6,318 nt of DNA from Bacillota bacterium. Its GTDB lineage: Bacteria > Bacillota > Limnochordia > Limnochordales > ZCTH02-B6. The notes below the pieces were generated by a model. That model made no database searches. It was not told the origin of the DNA and saw nothing but the letters and a program-made list of their open reading frames with translations. The stretch spans positions 1 through 6,318 of the forward strand of contig QGSR01000115.1 of the NCBI GenBank assembly GCA_003387805.1, given 5' to 3'. Position numbers and translations under genes: made by a program. Below, one piece after another: positions 1 to 5,210 of the stretch. Numbering within the stretch: the first letter of the stretch is position 1; the number at the start of each line of letters is the position of its first letter.

Positions 1-24
1 ATCCAGGTGATCTTGGACCGGTAG
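1..24 (+). CDS. C-terminal tail of an upstream gene (possibly ABC solute-binding protein)
   Basis: Frame 1 reads IQVILDR followed by TAG at 22-24. Only seven codons are inside the window, so no family can be assigned from sequence. The position directly before two MalF/MalG-type permease genes, with its stop overlapping the ribosome binding site of the first, is the usual place of the extracellular solute-binding protein in such operons. That identity is inference from context. Frame 3 is also open from the window edge into the first permease gene, so even the reading frame is not certain. Confidence 0.4.
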   Translation: MQVILDR

Positions 25-28
25 GTGA
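23..28 (+). promoter_or_regulatory. Ribosome binding site deciding the start of the first permease
   Basis: AGGTGA matches the 3' half of the consensus AAGGAGGTGA and ends six bases before the ATG at 35. It abuts the ATG at 29 directly, so it supports 35 rather than 29. It overlaps the stop codon of the upstream reading frame, which suggests translational coupling. A second strong match, AGGAGG at 51-56, lies inside the gene, 14 bases before the in-frame ATG at 71; that is long for efficient initiation. Confidence 0.55.
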
Positions 29-34
29 ATGTCC

Positions 35-919
35 ATGAGCCGGCGCATGCAGGAGGTAAGGGGCTGGCTCATGGCTTCCCCTTACCTCCTTTTTGCCATC
101 ATATTCTTTTTTCTCCCGCTCCTCTGGAGCGTCGTTTTGGTCTTCAGCGACTGGAACCTGATTGCGCCCGACTGGCGGTGGGTGGGCCTGCAGAACTTTC
201 TGGAGGCCCTGCAGAGCCGGCGGGTGCAGCAGGCGTTCTTGTCGTCCTTCCGCTTCATGATCTTCGTAGTGCCTTTGGGCCTCGCGGTCTCGCTGGCCAT
301 CGCCCTGCTGGTGAACTCGCTCAAGCGGTTCCAGGGCCTGTTTGCCGTCGGGTTTTTCCTGCCCTATCTGGCCTCGGGCGTGGCCGTCTCCCTGGTGGTC
401 CGGGGCGCGCTCGCCTTCAACAGCCCCGTCGGCCGTTTCTTCCTCAACAACTTCGGCTACGTGCCCGACTGGCTGGGCAACCCCTGGCTGGCCATCCTGA
501 TCATCAGCTTGATGATCGTGTGGAAGTTCTCGGGGTATTACGCCCTCATTTTCCTGGCGGGGCTGCAGTCAATCCCGAAGGAACTGTATGAGGCCGCGCA
601 AATCGACGGCGCCAGCTCGTGGCGGACGTTCTGGTCCATCACGCTGCCCATGCTCTACCCGGCCCTCTACTCGGTGCTCATCCTCATGGTCGGGCTCATG
701 TTCGGCATCTTCACCGAGCCGTACGTGCTGACCAAGGGTGGGCCCGATCTGGCCACCCATACCTGGCACTTGGAGATCTACTATCAAGCCTTCTCCGCCC
801 TCCGCTCCGGCTACGCGACGGCCATTTCCACGCTAAACGCGCTGGCCGTGTTCATCACGGTCATGATCGTCCGCCGCATCATGGAGCGGTGGGGCCGGAA
901 CCTGGGCTGGGTGGACTAA
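35..919 (+). CDS. ABC sugar-type transporter permease, MalF/UgpA family
   Basis: Integral membrane subunit of a binding-protein-dependent importer of the carbohydrate uptake type 1 class (MalF/UgpA/LacF-like). About 294 residues from the chosen ATG, typical for family members without the extra MalF periplasmic loop. Roughly six hydrophobic segments are seen, near residues 16-38, 76-95, 104-123, 150-174, 208-228 and 263-283. The cytoplasmic EAA loop that docks on the ATPase is clear: EAAQIDGASSW about residue 186, ending in ITLP near 205. The family signature TKGGP follows at about 234. The start at 35 is chosen for spacing to AGGTGA; ATG at 29 would add two residues. The gene is followed after 12 bases by the partner permease, so the two very probably share an mRNA and form a heterodimeric channel. 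The substrate cannot be read from sequence; sugars, oligosaccharides and glycerol-3-phosphate are the usual options. Confidence 0.93.
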   Translation: MSRRMQEVRGWLMASPYLLFAIIFFFLPLLWSVVLVFSDWNLIAPDWRWVGLQNFLEALQSRRVQQAFLSSFRFMIFVVPLGLAVSLAIALLVNSLKRFQGLFAVGFFLPYLASGVAVSLVVRGALAFNSPVGRFFLNNFGYVPDWLGNPWLAILIISLMIVWKFSGYYALIFLAGLQSIPKELYEAAQIDGASSWRTFWSITLPMLYPALYSVLILMVGLMFGIFTEPYVLTKGGPDLATHTWHLEIYYQAFSALRSGYATAISTLNALAVFITVMIVRRIMERWGRNLGWVD

Positions 920-924
920 GGAGG
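918..924 (+). promoter_or_regulatory. Ribosome binding site of the second permease
   Basis: AAGGAGG is a near-perfect Shine-Dalgarno sequence. It overlaps the TAA stop (917-919) of the first permease and stands seven bases before the GTG at 932. It fixes that GTG as the start and indicates coupled translation of the two permeases. Confidence 0.8.
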
Positions 925-931
925 GAACGCC

Positions 932-1822
932 GTGGCACGCTTGCAGGCAATGCTCGGCCGGAAACCCGTCGTCGCCGTGCCGGCGCGGCGAATCGTCTGG
1001 CGCCGCTACGCCAAAGAGGGGCTGAAGTACCTGCTGGCCGTGGCGGGGGTGTTGGTCGCCGTCACGCCTTATCTGTACATGGTGCTCCATTCGCTGGCGC
1101 CGTGGAACGAAGTGAACCGGCGGTTTATCCCGACGGAGCTCACGCTGCGGTCGTACGAATGGCTCCTGCAGGGCTCGCGGACCGTGGCGCCCAAGCCCTG
1201 GCTACGGGCGTTGCTGAACAGCGCCATCGTAACGGCCGGCTCCACGTTCCTCATGGTCGTGTGCGGCCTGGTGGTTGGCTACGCGCTCTCCCGGCTCCGC
1301 TTCCGGGGGCAGCAAACCGTCTACAACATCATCCTGTTCCAGATGTTCTACCCGGCCATCGTCCTCCTGGTGCCCACCTTCCTCATCGTGCGGGCGCTGG
1401 GGCTCTACGACACCTACTGGGGCATGATCGTGCCCAAAGCGGTGAGCCTGTGGGCCATCTTCATGTTCACGTCGTTCTTTAAGTCCATCCCGCAGGACAT
1501 CATCGACGCGGCCCGCATCGACGGCCTGTCGGAGCTGGGCATCGTTTTCCGGATCGCTTTGCCCATGTCGATTCCCATCACCACCGTCATCACGCTGTTC
1601 CTTTTCATGGAACGGTGGAGCGAGCTGCTCTGGGACCTGATCATCGTCCAGGACGAGAACTTGATGACCCTGAACGTCCTCATCGCCACCATGAGCGGCC
1701 CCTACGGCAACTACCCGGGCGGGTTGTATGCAGCCAGCGTGATTCTCACGCTGCCTATCCTGATCCTCTTCCTGATCTTCTCGAAGTACTTCCGGCAAGG
1801 GTTCCAGCTGGTGCTCAAGTAA
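932..1822 (+). CDS. ABC sugar-type transporter permease, MalG/UgpE family
   Basis: Second membrane subunit of the same importer, 296 residues with a GTG start fixed by AAGGAGG. After a basic cytoplasmic N-terminus (about 1-30) there are six hydrophobic segments, roughly at 31-52, 95-118, 128-153, 162-183, 212-230 and 264-284. Typical MalG-group landmarks are NSAIV at 96 followed by GYALSRLRFRG at 116-126, the EAA-type loop DAARIDGLSELG at 192-203 ending in IALP near 208-211, and a C-terminal KYFRQGF. In this group the EAA alanines contact the ATPase subunit. No ATP-binding gene is in the window; such systems often use a shared MsmX/MalK-type ATPase encoded elsewhere, which is inference here. 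The gene appears to be last in the operon, because a strong hairpin follows seven bases after the stop and the next gene is on the opposite strand. Confidence 0.94.
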   Translation: MARLQAMLGRKPVVAVPARRIVWRRYAKEGLKYLLAVAGVLVAVTPYLYMVLHSLAPWNEVNRRFIPTELTLRSYEWLLQGSRTVAPKPWLRALLNSAIVTAGSTFLMVVCGLVVGYALSRLRFRGQQTVYNIILFQMFYPAIVLLVPTFLIVRALGLYDTYWGMIVPKAVSLWAIFMFTSFFKSIPQDIIDAARIDGLSELGIVFRIALPMSIPITTVITLFLFMERWSELLWDLIIVQDENLMTLNVLIATMSGPYGNYPGGLYAASVILTLPILILFLIFSKYFRQGFQLVLK

Positions 1823-1828
1823 GCCGCA

Positions 1829-1862
1829 GCCCGGGGAGCGGGTGCGTCCCCGCTCCCCGGGC
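1829..1862 (+). terminator. GC-rich hairpin ending the ABC permease operon
   Basis: Arms 1829-1842 and 1849-1862 are perfectly complementary over 14 bp (core CCCGGGGAGCGGG against CCCGCTCCCCGGG) with a 6-base loop TGCGTC. It starts six bases after the stop of the second permease, where a terminator is expected between convergent genes. There is no T-tract after it, so it is either a U-less terminator, as often proposed in GC-rich genomes, or a hairpin that protects the 3' end of the mRNA. The stem is symmetric and could act on both strands. The rest of the gap to 2019 shows no gene or further convincing element. Confidence 0.65.
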
Positions 1863-2019
1863 CGGGTACCGCATACCGAAGCATGCCGGGTCCGCTGGCG
1901 CCGCGGCCTGCGTACCCGACGCCCCAGGGGGAGGCGCTGCCGCCGGCGGCGCTGGAATAGCCGGCCAACACGGTCTGCGGCCCCGCACCAAGTTCTTCCC
2001 GCTGCCTACCTGGGCCGGT

Positions 2020-2856
2020 CTAGAACTCCCAGCCTAGCTCCTCGAGCTGACGGCGCAGGGCGGCCCGCTTAGGATGGGGACGCGCCAGGCGCCGGGCTGT
2101 GTGCTCACACCAGCCGTAAAGGCGAGGCTCCCCTCCGTCTTCCGGCGCGGCCCGTCGCGCGTAGATCCCGCTGGCCGCCGTGATTTCATCGTACCGCCGC
2201 AAACCTTCCTCCAGCTTGTCGTCGCTGTACGTCTCCCGGTGCAACACAACGTCCATGGGCAGCCGAGGCCGGACGTGCGTCGGGCCGGCCGGATAGCCCA
2301 CAGTCATGGCGAAAAGGGCAAAAGTGCGCGGCGGCAGCCGCAGCAGCTCCGCCACCTCTACGACGGCATCCCGGATGCCGCCGATGTAGCAAATGCCGAG
2401 CCCGAGGCTTTCCGCGGCGATGGCCGCGTTTTGCGCCGCCAGCGCCGTGTCGACCACGGCCTGGAGGAACATGTCCATGCCCCGCTCGGCGAATTCGTAC
2501 CCTTGCCGGCGGCTGACCGCCTCCAGGCGATGCAGGTCCGGGCAAAAGACCAGCACCAGCGGCGCGTCGGCGACGAACCCGTTGTTGCTCAGCTCCGCCA
2601 GCCGCTTCTTGCGCTCCGGGTCCTGCACGGCGACGATGCTGTACGCCTGGAAGTGGCGCGACGTCGACGCGCTCTGAGCCGCCGTCACCAGCACCTCCAG
2701 CACGCCCTCCGGCAGCGGATCGGGCCGATACGATCGCACCGAGCGGTGACGGCACAAGAGGCGAACCACGTCGTTGAGCAGCGTTTCCGGCACTGGCCGC
2801 CCTTCCAGCTCAAAGCGGTCCGGGCCGGCCAGCGCGTCTGTTGCCACGAAAGCCAA
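2020..2856 (-). CDS. nfrA: NfsA/NfrA-type NAD(P)H-dependent flavin reductase / nitroreductase
   Basis: FMN-binding oxidoreductase of the nitroreductase superfamily, NfsA/Frp subgroup. Members use NAD(P)H to reduce FMN, nitroaromatics and quinones in two-electron steps, acting as cytoplasmic homodimers. Visible landmarks are CRHRSVRSY at 35-43 (FMN phosphate-binding HRSxR), AQSASTS at 60-66 followed by QAYSI, AAESLGLGICYIGGIR at 147-162, and RPRLP at 196-200, all of which resemble Bacillus NfrA. The C-terminal half carries the subgroup's YDEI...Y region near 222-232. The longest reading starts with TTG at 2856, preceded by GGGAG at 12 bases, and gives 278 residues. Alternative starts are GTG at 2847 and GTG at 2793; the last gives 257 residues, nearer the usual 240-250. 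The gene converges on the ABC operon and lies downstream of the SDR gene on the same strand, separated by 226 bp, so it may have its own promoter. Whether the enzyme is mainly a nitroreductase or an FMN reductase is open. Confidence 0.92.
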   Translation of the reverse strand: MAFVATDALAGPDRFELEGRPVPETLLNDVVRLLCRHRSVRSYRPDPLPEGVLEVLVTAAQSASTSRHFQAYSIVAVQDPERKKRLAELSNNGFVADAPLVLVFCPDLHRLEAVSRRQGYEFAERGMDMFLQAVVDTALAAQNAAIAAESLGLGICYIGGIRDAVVEVAELLRLPPRTFALFAMTVGYPAGPTHVRPRLPMDVVLHRETYSDDKLEEGLRRYDEITAASGIYARRAAPEDGGEPRLYGWCEHTARRLARPHPKRAALRRQLEELGWEF

Positions 2857-2894
2857 GGCCGTCCGTCACTCCCTGCCATGCACATGCTTTCTTG

Positions 2895-2917
2895 GCGACG
2901 CCGACCGGCGGCGTCGC
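2895..2917 (-). other. Perfect 9-bp hairpin between the SDR and nitroreductase genes
   Basis: Arms GCGACGCCG (2895-2903) and CGGCGTCGC (2909-2917) enclose a 5-base loop. It lies 39 bases upstream of the TTG start of the nitroreductase gene and 165 bases after the SDR stop, in the 226-bp gap 2857-3082. It could be a U-less terminator for the SDR transcript, an operator, or part of the nitroreductase leader. A TTGACA hexamer on the minus strand (2933-2928) lies just upstream of it, but no -10 box is found 16-18 bases further on, so I do not call a promoter. The rest of the gap has no convincing gene. Confidence 0.45.
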
Positions 2918-3082
2918 GCGAAATCACTGTCAAAAAGGTTTCACGGCTGCGTCGTCGAGAATCCGTCTCGCTGCGTCCAAAACGTCTTCGGCCCAAGAGG
3001 CTACGGGGCCTGCGCCGCACGCGCCGACGCGTCCCCGAGCTTCCCGGATCCGCGCCTGTGTGCTCCGACAGCCCTAGTGACC

Positions 3083-3661
3083 CTACGGCCGCAGCGACCA
3101 CGGCTCCACCGTGCCGACGATGGACAACTCCCGGTCGGCCCGCACGGCGGCCAGCACCCCGCCGCTGATTTCCTGGTGCGTCAACCAGCGCGACCGGCCG
3201 TGCTCGATGACGAAACCGAGAATGACTTGGCGATACTGGATGCTGGGGTACCGCCCCAGCCACTCCGGCAGCCGTTTCGCCTCGGCGGCGGGATTGGCGA
3301 CGGCGCTGCCGCGGACGTGAAACAGGCGGCAAGGTGCCCCGCTTTCGCCGATGACTTCCGCGATCTGCCGCAGGGCAGCGGGCGCGGTCGAGTGAATCCA
3401 GCAAACCGCGAGAACGATGGGCCCGAACTGGCCGGCGGCTCGCCGCAGGGCCTCTTGCAGCCGCGTGCCGTCGCGGTAGTCAAGAGACAGCGGGTTGATG
3501 AGGCCTGGCGCATCTTTCGCCGCCGCGGCCAGCGAGTCGAGGCGGGCGGCGGTCCGGGCGATGACCGAGACGGCGTAGCCCTCTTCCGCCAGCGCCAGCG
3601 TGAGTCCCCGCAGCATCCCGGTGCCGCCGACCACCAGCGCGTGCTTCCGCCTTTCCGCCAC
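3083..3661 (-). CDS. Atypical short-chain dehydrogenase-like NAD(P)-binding protein
   Basis: A 192-residue Rossmann-fold protein. The N-terminus has the dinucleotide-binding pattern HALVVGGTGM (7-16), followed by LALAEEGYAVSVIAR (22-36), where R36 after the second strand would favour NADP; DY at 61-62 fits the adenine contact. WIHS at 88-91 stands where SDRs have NAG-type residues. The catalytic YxxxK is missing: the region instead reads YRQVILGFVIE (143-153), followed by SRWLTHQEIS (157-166) and the ending VGTVEPW. I recall this combination from Bacillus proteins annotated simply as short-chain dehydrogenase, so it appears to be a coherent subfamily and not a decayed gene. At 192 residues it is shorter than classical SDRs (about 250). 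The GTG start is supported by GGGAGGGGG (3679-3671 on this strand), ending nine bases upstream. It is divergent from the transporter gene. The substrate, and even whether it is an enzyme, is unknown. Confidence 0.85.
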   Translation of the reverse strand: MAERRKHALVVGGTGMLRGLTLALAEEGYAVSVIARTAARLDSLAAAAKDAPGLINPLSLDYRDGTRLQEALRRAAGQFGPIVLAVCWIHSTAPAALRQIAEVIGESGAPCRLFHVRGSAVANPAAEAKRLPEWLGRYPSIQYRQVILGFVIEHGRSRWLTHQEISGGVLAAVRADRELSIVGTVEPWSLRP

Positions 3662-3689
3662 CTCGCGCAGCCCCCTCCCGGTCGTCGCT

Positions 3690-3711
3690 CACCGGCGCTC
3701 CTCCGCCGGTG
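3690..3711. promoter_or_regulatory. Perfect dyad in the divergent SDR/transporter intergenic region (possible operator)
   Basis: CACCGGCG (3690-3697) and CGCCGGTG (3704-3711) are exact inverse complements separated by six bases (CTCCTC). The 22-bp symmetric site lies between the divergent SDR start (3661) and the transporter promoter (3767-3795), about 56 bases upstream of the -35 box. The position fits an operator read by a dimeric regulator; alternatively it forms a hairpin in the SDR mRNA leader just upstream of its ribosome binding site. No regulator gene is in the window. GC-rich DNA produces such palindromes by chance more often than average DNA. Confidence 0.4.
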
Positions 3712-3766
3712 GCCCGCGTATGGATGATCTTCCGCGCCCGCACGCGAACGTCCTGGCCGTTCCCTC

Positions 3767-3795
3767 TTGCGGAAGCGCTGACCGGGTGCTACAGT
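3767..3795 (+). promoter_or_regulatory. Promoter of the ArsB-like transporter
   Basis: TTGCGG (3767-3772), a 17-base spacer and TACAGT (3790-3795) with an extended -10 TGC (3787-3789) form a plausible housekeeping sigma promoter. The predicted transcription start is near 3802, about 20 bases upstream of the proposed CTG start and just before the GGAGG. The in-frame GTG 3709 and ATG 3724 lie upstream of this promoter and would not be on its transcript. The -35 box matches consensus only in TTG. Confidence 0.55.
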
Positions 3796-3808
3796 AACCG
3801 TCGGAAAC

Positions 3809-3813
3809 GGAGG
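3809..3813 (+). promoter_or_regulatory. Ribosome binding site pointing to a CTG start
   Basis: GGAGG is the only strong Shine-Dalgarno match between the transporter promoter and the first membrane segment. It stands nine bases before the in-frame CTG at 3823. The nearest conventional in-frame start downstream is TTG at 3835, 21 bases away, which is too far. No in-frame ATG, GTG or TTG lies between 3727 and 3834. Confidence 0.55.
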
Positions 3814-3822
3814 CTGACCCAC

Positions 3823-5112
3823 CTGATCGCCCCCTTGACGATTTTCCTCATCACGCTGTTTTTCATCTTGTGGCGGCCGCGCGGCATCAAAGAAATGTGG
3901 TTCGCCCTGGCCGGCGCCGTGGTCATGTATGCGCTGAGGTTGGTGGGGCCGGGCGACGTGGCGGATCTGTGGGCGGAGACGGGCACGGTGCTCGTCTTTC
4001 TCGCCGGCATGCTCCTGGTGGGCTACGTCGCTGACCAGGCCGGCGTCTTCTCGTGGCTCGCCTACCACACGGCCCGGCTCAGCCGCGGCAACGGCGTGCT
4101 GCTGTACGTAGGCCTTTACTTGACCGGCGTGTTCGTGACCATTTGGTTTTCCCTGGACACGACGGCCGTCGTGCTGGCGCCCATCGTGTACAACCTCGTC
4201 ACCGCGCTGGGCTTGCCGCCGCTGCCGTTCGTCTTCGCCACGACGTACGTGGCCAACACGGCGTCGCTGCTGCTGCCCGTCAGCAACTTGACCAACCTCA
4301 TCGTCTGGAACCGTTTCGACATTCCGTTCTGGCAGTTCGCGACGGTCATGGCGCTGCCGGCCGCGGCGGCCATCGTCGTCAACGTGGCGTTTTTCCTCTG
4401 GTTGTTCCGGCGCGACATTCCCAAGCGGTTTTCGCCGGCGCCGCTGGAGCAGGCGGTCGCGAGCGGCGAGGCCGGTTGGAAGTCTGACCCAAGGCGCTTG
4501 CAGCGCAACCTGGTCATGCTTGCCGCGGTCCTGCTGGGCCTGGCGGCCGCGCCTTTCTTCGGCTGGGAACTGTGGGCGGTGGCGCTGGCCGGCGGGGTTG
4601 TCATGGCCGGCGTCGAGCTGGCCTTGGCGCAGCTGCGCTGGCGCCAGCTGGCGACGGAGATTGCGTGGGACCTATTGCCTTTCGTCTTCTCGCTGTTTCT
4701 CATCTTGCGCGGCGTGGGCAAATCGGGCTTGAGCGAGCTGGCGCGCACGTTCCTCTTGCAAGGAGGCGACGCCGACTCGCTGGCGCAGCTTTTCACCATC
4801 GCGGCCACGACGGCGCTCGGTTCCAACCTCATCAACAACTTGCCCATGGTGCTGGTGGCCGCCGACAGCCTGGCTGAACCCGTCCTCTCCGGCCAGGTGG
4901 GGCTGGGCGCCGTTTACGCCGCCCTGCTGGGCACCAACCTGGGGCCCAATCTCACCGTCATCGGCTCGCTGGCCACCATGCTGTCGCTGTCCATCATCGG
5001 CAAGAAGGGCTTGCGCGTGCCCGGGCTGCTGTATGTCCGCATCGGCGTCGTCACCGTGCCGCTGCTGCTGGCGGCCGCCGTGGCGGGCCTGTGGCTGGCG
5101 CTGCGCTTGTAG
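3823..5112 (+). CDS. ArsB-family (ion transporter superfamily) membrane transporter
   Basis: Polytopic inner-membrane carrier resembling ArsB arsenite/antimonite efflux proteins, within the larger ion transporter superfamily (NhaD, CitMHS, SLC13 relatives). From the proposed CTG start it has 429 residues, the length of E. coli ArsB, and its first residues line up with the N-terminus of Bacillus-type ArsB (IFLITLFFILWRP against IFLVTLTFVIWQP). Two structural halves are visible: TGTVLVFLAGMLLVGYVADQ near 53-72 is echoed by WDLLPFVFSLFLILRGVGK near 282-300. The substrate-hairpin regions are NTASLLLPVSNLTNL (145-159) and GTNLGPNLTVIGSLATML (370-387), with SNLINNLP at 334-341. A cytoplasmic linker, about 197-227, joins the halves. 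There is no cysteine. No arsR, arsC or arsA is in the window, so arsenite as substrate is unproven; another anion or a Na+/H+ exchange role is possible. Longer in-frame starts at GTG 3709 and ATG 3724 would add 38 or 33 residues that do not resemble the family and overlap the promoter. Confidence 0.85.
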   Translation: MIAPLTIFLITLFFILWRPRGIKEMWFALAGAVVMYALRLVGPGDVADLWAETGTVLVFLAGMLLVGYVADQAGVFSWLAYHTARLSRGNGVLLYVGLYLTGVFVTIWFSLDTTAVVLAPIVYNLVTALGLPPLPFVFATTYVANTASLLLPVSNLTNLIVWNRFDIPFWQFATVMALPAAAAIVVNVAFFLWLFRRDIPKRFSPAPLEQAVASGEAGWKSDPRRLQRNLVMLAAVLLGLAAAPFFGWELWAVALAGGVVMAGVELALAQLRWRQLATEIAWDLLPFVFSLFLILRGVGKSGLSELARTFLLQGGDADSLAQLFTIAATTALGSNLINNLPMVLVAADSLAEPVLSGQVGLGAVYAALLGTNLGPNLTVIGSLATMLSLSIIGKKGLRVPGLLYVRIGVVTVPLLLAAAVAGLWLALRL

Positions 5113-5150
5113 AGACCCCGCTCCCGCCGGGCGCCGGCCTTCTCCGGGCT

Positions 5151-5178
5151 TTGCGGCGCCGCGCGCCGTTGGTATAAT
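5151..5178 (+). promoter_or_regulatory. Promoter of the DUF952-GNAT gene
   Basis: A perfect TATAAT (5173-5178) with extended -10 TGG (5170-5172) and TTGCGG (5151-5156) at a 16-base spacing. Transcription should start near 5185, leaving a leader of about 26 bases with a good ribosome binding site. The spacer holds a small dyad, CGGCGC (5154-5159) and GCGCCG (5163-5168), which could be an operator or simply GC-rich sequence. The promoter makes the gene independent of the transporter upstream. Confidence 0.8.
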
Positions 5179-5195
5179 TGGGCAAAGGTTGGCCA

Positions 5196-5201
5196 AAGGA
5201 G
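5196..5201 (+). promoter_or_regulatory. Ribosome binding site of the DUF952-GNAT gene
   Basis: AAGGAG, nine bases before the GTG at 5211, sets that GTG as the start. The domain begins immediately after it, with IYHI at residues 2-5. Confidence 0.75.
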
Positions 5202-5210
5202 TGACCCCTC

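Noticed and set aside
71..919. ATG 71 with internal AGGAGG (51-56) as the true start of the first permease
   Set aside because: The 14-base spacing is too long, and the start would fall almost at the first membrane segment, removing the short basic N-terminus typical of the family. It remains a minor possibility.
1915..2019. GC-rich palindromic stretch around GCCGCCGGCGGC as a second terminator
   Set aside because: The symmetric core leaves almost no loop and is followed by no T-tract. The stronger hairpin at 1829-1862 already explains the convergent gene ends.
2928..2933. TTGACA on the minus strand as a -35 box for the nitroreductase gene
   Set aside because: No -10-like hexamer lies 16-18 bases downstream; that position is GC-only sequence within the 2895-2917 hairpin.
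2074..3168. 364-codon plus-strand frame opposite the nitroreductase
   Set aside because: It is antisense to a clearly conserved gene, strongly arginine- and proline-rich, with no ribosome binding site or recognisable motif. It is a shadow of GC codon bias.
2685..3404. 239-codon minus-strand frame spanning the SDR-nitroreductase gap
   Set aside because: It overlaps both recognised genes out of frame and is arginine- and serine-rich throughout. It does not continue either protein, so it is not evidence for a frameshifted fusion.
3709..3822. N-terminal extension of the transporter from GTG 3709 or ATG 3724
   Set aside because: The added residues do not resemble the ArsB N-terminus, neither start has a ribosome binding site, and the stretch contains the promoter and the dyad.
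5126..5138. Small hairpin GCCGG-N3-CCGGC after the transporter gene as a terminator
   Set aside because: The stem is only 5 bp and no T-tract follows. In DNA this GC-rich it is expected by chance, although the position is suitable.
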